Shown: positions 36,760 to 45,475, counted from the stretch's first letter. The stretch: DNA of 64,000 nucleotides from Arthrobacter sp. PvP023 (GCF_017832975.1 NZ_JAFIBI010000001.1:2852001-2916000); one strand, 5' to 3'. Notes: generated from the letters alone by a model not told the origin. A program made the numbers and translations.

Positions 36760-37377
36760 CTACTGAGGCGGAGGCGGAACTTCAATGTAAAGGTTGAATC
36801 CGGCGGTCGCCGGCAGGTACCAGTGCCTGCGGTGCCGCAACGGCCGGTAGACGTGACCGAACGGGTCCTTCACGTGGACATGTTCCGGCAGGTCCCGACG
36901 CGCGAGCCGGCGATCAACTTCCACCAGACCGGCCGGTTGCGATGTCATGCCCCTGACATCCATGGTCCATGAGCCTACGGCCGGCTCGGGCCCGTGTTCC
37001 AATACCAACGTTTCGAACAGGTCCGCCACCACCTCGTCCCTGGTCAGGGGGAAGAAGCGCCGCAGCCGGTGCCGTTCCGGGTGCGCGTTTTGCGCGTCCA
37101 GCCACGCCTGTCGGAGCCAATGGAATTCCACCGGACCGCGCGAGGGGCCCAAAATGAGATGGCGGTTCGAATCCAACGCCAGGCGGTGGGTTCCGCCGCT
37201 GCGGTCAACAACGCACGCGACTTCCTCGACGTATTCAAACGCAGACAGCAGATCCTGTTCGGACCCGTGATACGAAAACTCACCGCTGTCATCAACGGCA
37301 ATAAAATCCCGGGCGTCACCGGTACCGGTCGGGAGACCGGACGTGCCCCCGCCCTGCTGCACCGTGTTCTTGTTCAT
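36760..37377 (-). CDS. Conserved-looking hypothetical protein
   Basis: 205 residues from ATG 37377, with AGGAG 10 nt in front. I do not recognise a family. The N-terminal 25 residues are polar and Gly/Thr-rich. Then come a compact region ([40 protein letters not shown]), a His/Arg-rich middle, and a C-terminal part ending in [11 protein letters not shown]. There is no signal peptide or membrane helix. It precedes the permease on the same strand by 156 bp, which contain the KdpE-like box, so it is probably a separate unit. Confidence 0.6.
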   Translation of the reverse strand: MNKNTVQQGGGTSGLPTGTGDARDFIAVDDSGEFSYHGSEQDLLSAFEYVEEVACVVDRSGGTHRLALDSNRHLILGPSRGPVEFHWLRQAWLDAQNAHPERHRLRRFFPLTRDEVVADLFETLVLEHGPEPAVGSWTMDVRGMTSQPAGLVEVDRRLARRDLPEHVHVKDPFGHVYRPLRHRRHWYLPATAGFNLYIEVPPPPQ

Positions 37378-37561
37378 TTCAGTTGGCTCCTGACTGGGAG
37401 CGGACCGCGGCCACTGCGGCCGCGGTGTCACTTTTCCTCCATGACACCACCGACAAGGGCCTCAACGGAACCTGCCTTGATGGTTTCCATAGGCGCAGAG
37501 GTCGAAAATTTGCGTGATCATTCCGCTGTCGGAGAGTTTGGGGCCGTGCCATGATAAGGCC

Positions 37562-37798
37562 ATGCGCATTGAAGAGTGGTGGCCAGCGGTGGACCCGTCA
37601 GCCCGGCAATGGCTAATCGACAACAACGGTGACGTCGTGCCGCTCAATATTCTGGAACAGATCTCCGCCGTCGCAGGCGCATCCACGGCAGATGCTTCCT
37701 GGGTTGGGCACAACGCTCCAGAGGGGTTCTTCCTCTCGGATGAGGCAATCGACTGGATCGAGGAAACGGCAAACGAAGAAGTTCCCGAGGACGAGTAG
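37562..37798 (+). CDS. Small acidic hypothetical protein
   Basis: 78 residues from ATG 37562, preceded only by AAGGCC. The sequence (MRIEEWWPAVDPSARQWLID, then GHNAPEGFFLSDEAIDWIEE) is strongly acidic and soluble, with a C-terminal EEVPEDE tail. The WWPAVDPSARQWLIDNN start looks like a conserved small actinobacterial family, but no function is known to me. It is divergent from the 36760-37377 gene. Confidence 0.6.
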   Translation: MRIEEWWPAVDPSARQWLIDNNGDVVPLNILEQISAVAGASTADASWVGHNAPEGFFLSDEAIDWIEETANEEVPEDE

Positions 37799-37873
37799 TT
37801 CCGTGTGCGTTCAACCGATCGTCCGGATGCTTAAGGCACACCCTCTCGTGGCAGCGGGACGGCCACCAGCACT

Positions 37874-37970
37874 CCCGTCAGGCACATCACCTGCCACCAC
37901 GAGTGCTTCTTCAGATGCGAGTGACTCACTGCACCCGGGCCGCGGCCACCACCCTGGCGGAACGGCGGGC
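37874..37970 (-). pseudogene. Relic of the 5' part of the APC permease, minus strand
   Basis: The segment from 37874 matches 36424 onward (CCCGTCAGGCACATCACC and TGCCACCAC shared exactly, then scattered differences). It encodes the permease's [14 protein letters not shown] region. No start or membrane part is left. It lies in the opposite orientation to the second relic at 38125, and both contain the VMCLTG segment. Confidence 0.65.
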
Positions 37971-38124
37971 GTTATAAACGCGTAAAGAAAACGTTCAAAC
38001 ACGCATTCGTCGACCGTCCGGGGACTAGGTTGAATCGCAGGAGTGTCGGACATTTTGGATGAGCTGCGCCCCCGCGAAGCGGAGGAGACGCACGTGAGTG
38101 ACACAGGCCACGAGACATTCCCGC

Positions 38125-38405
38125 TGAAGTCATGTGCCTGACGGGCGGCGCTTACTTCTCCACGCTGTCCTACCTGCCGGCCATCGCGGCCCTTGCCGCC
38201 GGAGCCCTGTCCCCGCTAGCCACCCTGCTGATGGTTGCCCTTACCCTTCTGGGAATGCTGCCGATGTACTGCAGGGTCCCCCGGGAAAGCCCCAAGGGAC
38301 AAGGCTCGGCGGCAATCCTGGAAAGCTTTCTGCCGATATTCGTCCTGATCCTCCTCGGGTTCGTGGCAACTTCCTGGATCATCGCCATCACGCTTTCGTC
38401 AGCTG
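38125..38405 (+). pseudogene. Relic of the APC permease N-terminal membrane region, plus strand
   Basis: About 93 residues beginning [20 protein letters not shown] align with the intact permease at 34628-36604. The alignment covers its first three to four helices ([57 protein letters not shown]). After that the frame runs into unrelated sequence. There are at least two small deletions inside. It is a truncated paralogue and cannot form a transporter. Confidence 0.75.
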
Positions 38406-38530
38406 CCTGCGGCCCGGATCTGCGCCGGCGGAACTGTGGGACGGGCGTCCCTGGTCATGCGCGGGGAAACAGTGCCCGCCGGCACCTCTTGGATTGGCAC
38501 CCCGGTCAGACTCTGGACCGGGACCGTCCC
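38400..38530 (+). pseudogene. Fragment of a left-handed beta-helix acyltransferase-like C-terminus
   Basis: In frame 3 the bases give [20 protein letters not shown], then WIGTPVRLW. This is like the C-terminal hexapeptide domain of Pls/PosA-type NRPS proteins ([20 protein letters not shown]). Only about 40 residues are recognisable. It abuts the permease relic at about 38400 with no spacer, so the two were joined by recombination. The assignment rests on a short motif. Confidence 0.45.
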
Positions 38531-38715
38531 GGCCCGCCGAACACGGTCCAAGGACACTGGCCCGGCGCAGGTTCGGGACCTAGAATCAGTGCACAACCGG
38601 GTACTGGGGGCGTCCTGCCCCATGCCATCGCCCGGCGTCAGGCAAGGACATGCACCATGACGAACAGCGCTGCAGCCGTCACCGCCCCTGTCACCAGGCC
38701 GACGGGCTGAGACCT

Positions 38716-40233
38716 ATGGCATCCCGGGACAGCACCGAAACGGAGCGTAAGTACGACACCGGCCACAACGCCCGGGTCCCGGTCTTCGCCGATATTTCCG
38801 GCGTCGACCAGGCCGGCAAACCCGCGGAGACATTCCTGGAGGCCGTCTACTATGACACCGCCGGACTCGAACTCGCAGCCCGGGGCATTACCCTGCGCCG
38901 CCGCACGGGCGGCACCGACCAGGGATGGCACCTGAAACTGCCGGCCGGACCGGACAGCCGCCGCGAACTCCAGGCACCCCTCGGCCAGCCCGACCAAGTC
39001 CCGGCCGAATTGCTCGATCACCTCGCCGCCTTCACCCGCGGCCGGAAGCTCTCGGCCGTGGCCCGCCTGTCCACCCGGCGCTCAACCTACCGGCTGCACG
39101 GGCCGGCCGGGGAACACCTCGCCGACTTCACCGATGACCGCGTCTACGCCGTCCCGTTACGCAATCTGGGACCGGAATCGCACTGGCGTGAATGGGAACT
39201 CGAACTCGTCCACGCCGCACCCGAGCTCTTCACGGCCGCGCAACCGGCGCTGGAAGCTGCCGGGGCCGTGCCCTCAGCCCACGCCGCGAAACTCGCCCGC
39301 GCCCTCGGCAAGGCCTGGCCCGCGGCCCGGACCACCGGCTCCGGCCCGCCACGGAAAAAGGGACCCGTCCGCGACGTCGTGACCGCGTATGTCGGCGCGC
39401 AGCTCAACGAACTCCTCACCCATGACGCCGGCGTCCGGCAGGAGGTGCCGGACGCCGTGCATCAGATGCGTTCGGCCGCCCGCAGGATCCGGTCCGTGCT
39501 GCGGACCTACCGGACCCTGTTCATAAAGGACGCCGTCGTCGGACTGGAGCGGGACCTGCAGTGGCTGGGCCGGATCCTGGGCCGCCCGCGCGACGCCGAA
39601 GTGATGCGGGAACGGATCCTCGCGAACCTGCACGCCCTGCCCGAAGCGCAGGCCTCCGGGCCCGCGCTCGGACAGATCGAGCACGTACTCGGCACCGCCT
39701 ACAACACCGGCTACCAGCGCGCCCTCGCAACGCTCAACTCGGCCCGGTACTACCGGATCCTGACCGCTTTGGAACACTTCCGCGACCACCCGCCCGTGAA
39801 ATCAAAATCCAAAGCCTCCAAACCCGCCCGGAAAGCCAGCACACGGCTGGTGAACAACGCTGCGCGCCGCTTGCACCGGGCCCACCGGGCCTCCCGTAAA
39901 GCTGCCGGAAGCCCCGGATACGACGCCGCGCTCCATCAGGTCCGCAAAGACGCCAAACGGCTCCGTCACGCCGCAGAATCCGTCATCACCATTCACGGGA
40001 AACGGGCCAGGCGGCTGGAAAAGACAGGGCACCGTATCCAAACCGTCCTCGGCGACCACCAGGACACCGTCGTCGCGCGCGAACTCCTGCACCGGCTCGC
40101 CGCAGCCCCTGACATTGCCCCGGGAACCGTAGCCGTCTACACGGCCCTGACCAAACAGGAAGCCGAAACGGCCGCTAAAACCGAGGCAGCCTATCGGAAG
40201 CTGCGCAAGAAGGCCCGTGGGCGCCGCCTCTAG
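38716..40233 (+). CDS. CYTH-CHAD domain protein
   Basis: 505 residues. The N-terminal CYTH domain (about 1-200) opens with the diagnostic E-x-E-x-K (ETERKYD) and continues with YYDTAGLELAARGITLRRR and the distal ERELE-like WREWELELV. The CHAD domain (about 225-505) has paired helices with conserved His/Arg: VHQMRSAARRIRSVLRTYR, GRPRDAEVM, LHQVRKDAKRLRHAAE and LGDHQDTVVA. CHAD domains bind inorganic polyphosphate and CYTH enzymes act on triphosphates. A polyphosphate/phosphate role is likely but the reaction is unknown. The start ATG 38716 has a weak ribosome-binding site. Confidence 0.88.
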   Translation: MASRDSTETERKYDTGHNARVPVFADISGVDQAGKPAETFLEAVYYDTAGLELAARGITLRRRTGGTDQGWHLKLPAGPDSRRELQAPLGQPDQVPAELLDHLAAFTRGRKLSAVARLSTRRSTYRLHGPAGEHLADFTDDRVYAVPLRNLGPESHWREWELELVHAAPELFTAAQPALEAAGAVPSAHAAKLARALGKAWPAARTTGSGPPRKKGPVRDVVTAYVGAQLNELLTHDAGVRQEVPDAVHQMRSAARRIRSVLRTYRTLFIKDAVVGLERDLQWLGRILGRPRDAEVMRERILANLHALPEAQASGPALGQIEHVLGTAYNTGYQRALATLNSARYYRILTALEHFRDHPPVKSKSKASKPARKASTRLVNNAARRLHRAHRASRKAAGSPGYDAALHQVRKDAKRLRHAAESVITIHGKRARRLEKTGHRIQTVLGDHQDTVVARELLHRLAAAPDIAPGTVAVYTALTKQEAETAAKTEAAYRKLRKKARGRRL

Positions 40234-40364
40234 ATCTGGCGGCAAACCTTGGAACACGCGGCGCCAGGCCCATCTCCCGGAATGTGTTGCCAGGGACATG
40301 TGATGTTCACCCGCAACGGGGGCAAAACCGGCCGTCACAGGAGCCGGCGGCTACTGTGACGGCC

Positions 40365-40781
40365 ATGCACATCCTTCATGCCGGGACCCTGATCAACGCC
40401 CGCAGCTCGACCGTCTGGGACATCATCACCGACGCCGGGAACTACACCGTATGGGACTCCGGCATCACCGCGATCGACGGGGAGGTCCGCAACGGCGGCA
40501 CCATCCGGATCCGCACTACCGCCGATAACCGCAGGTACCGCCTCCACGTCGAACAAGTCCCGGGCGAGTTCATGACCTGGACCCGCGGCCTGCCCCTGGG
40601 ACTGTTCAAAAGCGTCCGGACCTTCACGATCTCGTCCCAGGCCGCGATGACACACCTGAGGGTCACAGAGGAGTCTTGCGGGCCCCTGGCGGGGCTCATA
40701 GGAAACACCGTCCAGGACGCGGACCACTCCTTCGCCGACTATGTCAGGGCCGTGAAGAGACGTGCCGAACTGATCGGCTGA
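40365..40781 (+). CDS. SRPBCC family protein (polyketide cyclase/dehydrase-like)
   Basis: 138 residues from ATG 40365. The START-like helix-grip fold is visible: an opening strand with LINARSSTVWDIITDAGNYT, the sheet (GTIRIRTTADNRRYRLHVEQ, FMTWTRGLPLGLFKSVRTFT), and the long closing helix DADHSFADYVRAVKRRAELI. Members bind small hydrophobic ligands or act on polyketides. There is no clue to the ligand. A 56-bp relic of this gene is at 17774-17829. Confidence 0.78.
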   Translation: MHILHAGTLINARSSTVWDIITDAGNYTVWDSGITAIDGEVRNGGTIRIRTTADNRRYRLHVEQVPGEFMTWTRGLPLGLFKSVRTFTISSQAAMTHLRVTEESCGPLAGLIGNTVQDADHSFADYVRAVKRRAELIG

Positions 40782-40795
40782 CCGAATAGCGAGGG

Positions 40796-41284
40796 CTACC
40801 CTGACGGGAGTATAAGTACAGGACGGTCCTGGATCCGGAGCAGCTCATCCGGAACGGCGCCCTCCATCAGGCGCTGGAACCCGGCGAGGAGACCGGGCCG
40901 GGGACCGCCGACGATCAGCAGCGACGCTCCCGTGCTCGCCGCGAGACGGGCCAGGGCCGGCGCGACGGCCCCGCCCAGCACCCGGAAGGACCACTCATAC
41001 CCGGGAGCACCCAGGCAGCGCACCAGGCTCGCCTTCACGTCCGCGGCCGGGAACAGAGCCTCGGCATTGCCTGCCGGGTCCAGCGACACAGCATTCCGGG
41101 ACCGGGGAGGATCCCATTCCGCCAGATAGCCCGCCGGATCCACGAACGCACAAACCAAATGAGCATTCACCGACCGGGCGAAGAGGGCCGACGCCCTGAC
41201 CAATGGCGCCGGGCAGGCCCACGGGGCACCAAACACCACTGGACCGTCACCGCACACAGGCCCCGGGTCGAATGAGGAATCCAT
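40796..41284 (-). CDS. UspA-like universal stress protein
   Basis: 162 residues from ATG 41284, with GGGAGGTACCGG in front. It has a single Usp-like alpha/beta domain: VVFGAPWACPAPLVRASALF, AHLVCAFVDPAGYLAEWDPP, and the C-terminal LIVGGPRPGL...RPVLILPSG. The canonical ATP-binding G-x2-G-x9-G(S/T) is only partly kept (GGPRPGLLAGFQRLMEGAV), so nucleotide binding is doubtful. Actinobacterial Usp proteins are linked with stress and dormancy. The gene is convergent with the SRPBCC gene. Confidence 0.72.
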   Translation of the reverse strand: MDSSFDPGPVCGDGPVVFGAPWACPAPLVRASALFARSVNAHLVCAFVDPAGYLAEWDPPRSRNAVSLDPAGNAEALFPAADVKASLVRCLGAPGYEWSFRVLGGAVAPALARLAASTGASLLIVGGPRPGLLAGFQRLMEGAVPDELLRIQDRPVLILPSG

Positions 41285-41417
41285 CCGGTACCTCCCAGTG
41301 GTCGGGGCGAAGCGGTTGGGGCACCGAAACACGCCGTCGTCGCAAACACTATCCCCCGGCGGCCCGGGCTCCCCCAATGGAAGCCCGGGCCGCCTCCTTC
41401 CGCCGTCTCGGCCGGAG

Positions 41418-41672
41418 TTACGCGGCGGCCGGCCCGGTGCCGGCAGCGTCCGGAAGTGGCGTCGGCTGCAGAAGGACTATGTCCAGTTCGGCCATGTCCA
41501 GCAGCCTCCGGCCACCGGTTACCTCATCCATGATCCAAAACAACCCGTGCTCGGGCATCCTCTCAGTGACCCGTCCCCGGTGCACCAACGCTTCCCTGTA
41601 CAGGGCGTCGACACTATCCCCGTCCATCAGCTCATGACAGGAAGTCACCGCTCTCTTCTCAGCTGCGTTCAC
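41418..41672 (-). CDS. Small protein of a two-member paralogous family, copy 1
   Basis: 84 residues from GTG 41672, preceded by GGAAAGGACCCGCTC. An ATG/GTG further up has no ribosome-binding site. It shares with the protein at 43572-43814 the core (V/A)HRGRV-x6-9-LFW-I-D-x-x-TG-x-RRLLD-x-x-E. The fold looks like a small beta barrel of about 60 residues after a helical N-terminus. It has no known family to me. The charged core could bind nucleic acid, which is a guess. Confidence 0.6.
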   Translation of the reverse strand: MNAAEKRAVTSCHELMDGDSVDALYREALVHRGRVTERMPEHGLFWIMDEVTGGRRLLDMAELDIVLLQPTPLPDAAGTGPAAA

Positions 41673-41873
41673 GAGCGGGTCCTTTCCAAAGCGTTCCGTA
41701 TCTATACAGTGCACGCCCCAGGTTGCCCGAAAGTTTCCACAACGTGATTTCCAAATGCCAGGCTACTCACCCACTGCGGCAGCCGACATCCCCCCTTTAG
41801 GCGGCGGGCGCCGGGCTGCAATGCGCTAAGCAGGCTGCTGGACGCCACCGTTCCCTGGCCCCAAACTGATTTG

Positions 41874-42092
41874 ATGGACGATAAGGAAAAGCACGAAACC
41901 ATCGCCAAAGTCACGGACCGCCTCTCCGCGCGATACCCCGAGACATCCCGGTACTACATCGCCGGCCTTGTAGCCGAAGAATACGACCGACTGGAGGCCA
42001 GCCGGATCCGGACCTACATACCTACGCTGGTGGAACACGGTGCCAAGAACCGGCTCCGCCACCTCGCTACCTCGCCACCAACGGAGAACTGA
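41874..42092 (+). CDS. Three-helix-bundle dimerisation domain protein (DUF3562-like), copy 2
   Basis: 72 residues, the same length as the copy at 17905-18123. Helices: TIAKVTDRLSARYPETSRYY, VAEEYDRLEASRIRTY, VEHGAKNRLR. The ATG at 41874 is preceded by CCAAACTGATTTG and lacks a Shine-Dalgarno sequence, as in the other copy. An in-frame TTG lies directly before it. The C-terminal 10 residues diverge between the copies. No function is assigned. Confidence 0.75.
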   Translation: MDDKEKHETIAKVTDRLSARYPETSRYYIAGLVAEEYDRLEASRIRTYIPTLVEHGAKNRLRHLATSPPTEN

Positions 42093-42241
42093 CACCACCA
42101 ATCCGAGTCCGATGCCCGCGATTAAGTCACGCCATGGCTCCGGCCTTGCCCAACAGCGCTCCTCGTTGGGACATATGCAGGCGATTCATAGTCGTTCAAT
42201 TGGCGAAGCTCCTGTCAAATATCGGTTGACCGGGGCTTAGC

Positions 42242-42865
42242 CTAGAGAAGGGAAACACGCGGTTTGTCCAAGGCCAGGAGCGCCTTTTGTCGGGTCGTCG
42301 GCCATTCCTCTGTAAGCAACGACAGAACCACGATGTCCCGCCAGGATCCGTCGATCCGTTGGGAGGAGCGCCGTCGGGTGCCCTCGACGGTGAAACCGAA
42401 CCGCTTGAGCGACGAAATTGACCTGTGGTTTCGCGGATCCACATCGCACTCAACGCGTCCTGCGCCGCGGGAGAACACCCAGTCGAGCAGGGCGAGCTTC
42501 ACCTCGTGATTGACGTTCATGCCCCAGAATGCCGGGCTGATGATGGTCCGGCCGATCTTCACCCGCTGTGTTGGCGTGTGTGACTCCGTGATGCCGGTGG
42601 TCCCCACGAACAGCGGGCCGCCGGGCAGGCCGGTGTAATGCACGGCAAAGATCCGCAGCCCTTCATGGCGGACGTTGATAAAGCAGACCATCTCATCGTG
42701 TGTGACCGGACGGTGGTGTCCGTCACCGAACCCCGTGGCCCAGATTTCATCGTTGCCAAGGATATGTGCCAGCGCTTGGACGTCACCTGTACTGAACGGT
42801 GTAAGAACAAACCGCCCTGTGGCCGTAGGGAGCGTCGGAAGAGCGCGGGGCAGGCGAAGCGTCAT
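42242..42865 (-). CDS. GNAT family N-acetyltransferase (RimJ/RimL-like)
   Basis: 207 residues from ATG 42865, after GAAAGGTCACA. The RimJ/L-type GNAT pattern is evident: an opening LRLPRALPTLPTATGRFVLT, TPFSTGDVQALAHIL, VKIGRTIISPAFWGMNVNHE followed by VKLALLDWVF, and the CoA-side RVECDVDPRNHRSISSLKRF with GFTVEGTRRR. It transfers an acetyl group from acetyl-CoA to an amine, protein N-terminus or amino acid. The substrate is unknown. Monocistronic. Confidence 0.85.
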   Translation of the reverse strand: MTLRLPRALPTLPTATGRFVLTPFSTGDVQALAHILGNDEIWATGFGDGHHRPVTHDEMVCFINVRHEGLRIFAVHYTGLPGGPLFVGTTGITESHTPTQRVKIGRTIISPAFWGMNVNHEVKLALLDWVFSRGAGRVECDVDPRNHRSISSLKRFGFTVEGTRRRSSQRIDGSWRDIVVLSLLTEEWPTTRQKALLALDKPRVSLL

Positions 42866-43188
42866 TGTGACCTTTCGATATGAGGATCGTCCGGACAGCA
42901 TCCGGGACCACAACTAACACCGGGTGAACGCAGGGCGATCTCTCTCTTTCTGCCAAGCCAGAACTTGTAGCAGGTCCGTCCGCACAGCCTGCAGCCGACG
43001 AACCCGCCCTGACGTTCCGGAAAGCACACTTCGACGCACTCATAGCCCCATTCGGGCCCGAAATCAACGCCTGTTCCGGCAGATAACCGGGTTCTACAAT
43101 CGGGTTGGACGCAACCGGTCAAGGCACCCCCGGACACGCCCGCGGGGGAAGCAATCGCATTCCTGCGGTGCCGTTAAGGACGAGGACA

Positions 43189-43455
43189 ATGACCGACATT
43201 CAGAAGCTCATCAGCTCGCTCCGGCCGGAAGAGCTCGCTTCGCTTCAAAAACAAGGGCCGGAACAGCTGCTGAGCGCGGACATACTCGGTGCCATTGACC
43301 GCGCCGCCGGCGGCCCCGGAGAAGGTCGCGGCTACTACGTCGTCCGCGGCAGCCTGGTACCGCTGGAACAACGCCAGTACTACCTCCGCGACGACGTCGT
43401 CACGGCAATTTTCGCCCCCTCGACCCTGGAAGGGGCTGCCGGAGCGGACGCCTGA
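43189..43455 (+). CDS. Hypothetical 88-residue protein
   Basis: ATG 43189 follows AAGGACGAGGACA. The product starts with a short helix-rich part (MTDIQKLISSLRPEELASLQ), then a glycine-rich link and a strand-rich end with GYYVVRGSLVPLEQRQYYL. Coding bias is good and a hairpin follows the stop. I do not recognise the family. Confidence 0.55.
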   Translation: MTDIQKLISSLRPEELASLQKQGPEQLLSADILGAIDRAAGGPGEGRGYYVVRGSLVPLEQRQYYLRDDVVTAIFAPSTLEGAAGADA

Positions 43456-43470
43456 CCGCCACGACATTCG

Positions 43471-43497
43471 CCGCCAGTCCGGAACCGCAACTGGCGG
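43471..43497. terminator. Hairpin after the 88-residue gene
   Basis: CCGCCAGT (43471-43478) pairs perfectly with ACTGGCGG (43490-43497), 16 nt after the stop at 43455. There is no T-tract. It could serve the leftward gene as well. Confidence 0.4.
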
Positions 43498-43571
43498 AAT
43501 CCCGGGTGTTGGCCCGGGCGGGGGCTAGCGTCTGACTCGAGGCCCCGTACCGCGGCGCCTTGACTTACGAA

Positions 43572-43814
43572 CTACCCGGACAATGGCCTGATGCTGAATT
43601 CATCCGAGTCCAGCAGCCGCCTGTCTCCCGTGCACGAATCGCTAATCCAAAAGAGATTACTGGACTGAAGAATGCGGGCCACGCGGCCCCGATGAGCAAG
43701 CTGACCCCGGTACCAGGCTTCAATCTCCTGGCCCACAGTAAGCGGCGCCCAAGAAGCAGTCAGAGCGGCGGAGGCTTCCTCAGCCAATTCGGGCTTCTGT
43801 TCAAGGCTATCCAT
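43572..43814 (-). CDS. Small protein of a two-member paralogous family, copy 2
   Basis: 80 residues from ATG 43814. A GTG directly before it is an alternative, and no clear ribosome-binding site is seen. The core AHRGRVARILQSSNLFWISD followed by TGDRRLLDSDEF matches the protein at 41418-41672. An additional conserved (E/D)x(W/L)YR element lies just before it. The N-terminal 25 residues are acidic and helical. No known family. Confidence 0.58.
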   Translation of the reverse strand: MDSLEQKPELAEEASAALTASWAPLTVGQEIEAWYRGQLAHRGRVARILQSSNLFWISDSCTGDRRLLDSDEFSIRPLSG

Positions 43815-44072
43815 CACAACTTAACGATGCCCGAGACACGTTTCCCTGGTCTTTCGAGAGGATGACCAGCCGATGTCTGCGGGCATACCAGCCGGGGTGG
43901 TGTGCCACATCAAGGCCGCATCAGCGTGCCTCCTAGGTTTCGCCCGTCCTGGCATTCTGCACTCGCCCCTTGCCGTGCGATGAACCAGGCCGTGGGCGGC
44001 TCTAGTCATTCCCGCACCCGAAGGTAACAGGAAAGGGTCGGAGAGATAGGCCACTGCACATTAAACACGGCA

Positions 44073-44560
44073 TCACCGCACAATCTGGGCGTAGTGAACC
44101 GAGTCAGCAGAGCTTCCCAGCACGCCGAGCTGCTGGTCGCGGACTTCGAAGCCATGACAGTAAGGGCAGTGCAGCACGTCCCGCGCCCATCTCTCATGCA
44201 GCCCCTCGACGGCGGGGAGTTCGTCGCGCAGCCCCGTGGCCACCAGCACACTGCGGCTCGAAACCCTCTGGCCGTCGGAGAGCAGGACCTTGAAACCGGA
44301 CTGGCCGTCAGCTACAAGTTCATCAACGATGCCGCTACGGACTTCGCTGCCGTAACGCTGTACTTCGTCCCTGCCCATGGCCAGCAGCCGGGCCGGAGGC
44401 ATCCCGTCCCGGGATAGGAAGCCGTGCATGTGCGACGCCGGCGCGTTCCGTGGCGCCCCGGAATCGACCACCAATACTTTCCGCCGGGTGCGGGACAGTA
44501 CCAGCGCGGCGGACAGGCCGGCGGTCCGCCGCCGACGATTACTACGTCAAATTCGGGCAT
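44073..44560 (-). pseudogene. Thioredoxin-reductase-like flavoprotein, frameshifted and truncated
   Basis: The start MPEFDVVIVGGGP at 44560 is a normal FAD-binding strand, but the frame breaks at about 44519-44523, where one base is missing in the GGCCGG run. It resumes in another frame with RKVLVVDSGAPRNAPASHMH, GFLSRDGMPP, LVATGLRDELP and HCPYCHGFEVRDQ. The product stops after HYAQIVR, roughly 150 residues short of the family (about 300). With two independent lesions this is a decayed gene. Confidence 0.75.
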
Positions 44561-44608
44561 GACTCATCTTCTTTACATCGGCGGGGGTCAGGGTCACGGT
44601 GTCTGTAC

Positions 44609-45475
44609 CTACAGCCCCGGCATGAGAGCGTTGCGGACCGCGTCGATGGCCGCGTGAGCTAGGCCCGCGCCGGCCAGGTTACCGGTACGGCGCCACGCCA
44701 TTGACAGGAAGAATCCAATCAGGCTATGCCAGACGATCACAAAGAGAATTAGGAGCGGAATGGGTAACCCGCTCGGGGAGACGGGCAAGTGCCACAGCCC
44801 CCACAGGGCGGAAATGAACAGTGCGGACTGCCGTCCGCGAGGTTCGCCGGGTTCGTGGGCGTGGGCGTCCAGGGCACCGCGGAAGGTGACTTCCTCGAGG
44901 ACGAAGGTCACCGGGAGGTAGATCGCCAAGTATTTGAGGATGGTGCCGGCCACTGCCAGCCCGTCGAGCGGAGAGCCAGTGATGATGTGGAGTCCACCCA
45001 GACCCAGGCTTAGGGCGCCTGTACCCACCGCTGAGGGCACCACGGCGGAACGCAGCATCAGCTTGAATGGAATGGAACGCAGGGCGAACGCTGCGTACAC
45101 GGCGCCTGCGGCGGCTACCAGCCACCAACACACCAGGGCCCACCGGGCCCCTTGTAGGAGTGCCTGCAGTCCAAAGTGCAGAGGGGTGACCATGAGCGCT
45201 CCGGCGAGAGCCAGGCCGCGGCGGTCCAGCGTGAAAGCGGGAGCATCCCTGACCCACAGTTCGCGCAGCGGGCGTCTGCGGATGAGGAGCTGGAATGCAA
45301 CCGTGAGCGGTACACCCATCAACAGGTAAGTTTCGGAGTCGACCCGCAAGAGGTGTCCGAGGACTGCCCATACGGCAACGAATCCGGTCACCTCCACGAG
45401 GCGGCGCCTCTGCGACGTAGTTACAACAGTTCGGACGGACGCTGCTCCGGGTTGAACCGGAATACTGCTGCTCAT
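44609..45475 (-). CDS. CPBP family intramembrane metalloprotease
   Basis: 288 residues and about eight hydrophobic helices. The catalytic motifs of the CPBP/Abi family are visible in the last third: EEVTFRG (Glu-Glu and Arg), then FISALWGLWHL with the His, and GLAHAAID (His/Asp). Members cleave membrane proteins or confer phage/bacteriocin immunity. The role here is unknown. It starts 36 nt after the alpha/beta hydrolase stop on the same strand, so the two may be co-transcribed from the promoter at about 46.95 kb. Confidence 0.85.
   Translation of the reverse strand: MSSSIPVQPGAASVRTVVTTSQRRRLVEVTGFVAVWAVLGHLLRVDSETYLLMGVPLTVAFQLLIRRRPLRELWVRDAPAFTLDRRGLALAGALMVTPLHFGLQALLQGARWALVCWWLVAAAGAVYAAFALRSIPFKLMLRSAVVPSAVGTGALSLGLGGLHIITGSPLDGLAVAGTILKYLAIYLPVTFVLEEVTFRGALDAHAHEPGEPRGRQSALFISALWGLWHLPVSPSGLPIPLLILFVIVWHSLIGFFLSMAWRRTGNLAGAGLAHAAIDAVRNALMPGL

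Noticed and set aside
38657..38710. 17-codon leader-like ORF ([17 protein letters not shown]) just before the CYTH-CHAD gene.
   Set aside because: It has a fair ribosome-binding site but no attenuator structure and no amino-acid bias. I could not separate it from chance.
42862..43137. Minus-strand Cys-rich frame (91 codons) that looked like a zinc-binding peptide.
   Set aside because: The cysteines have no regular C-x2-C spacing beyond one pair, there is no ribosome-binding site, and it overlaps the GNAT start.
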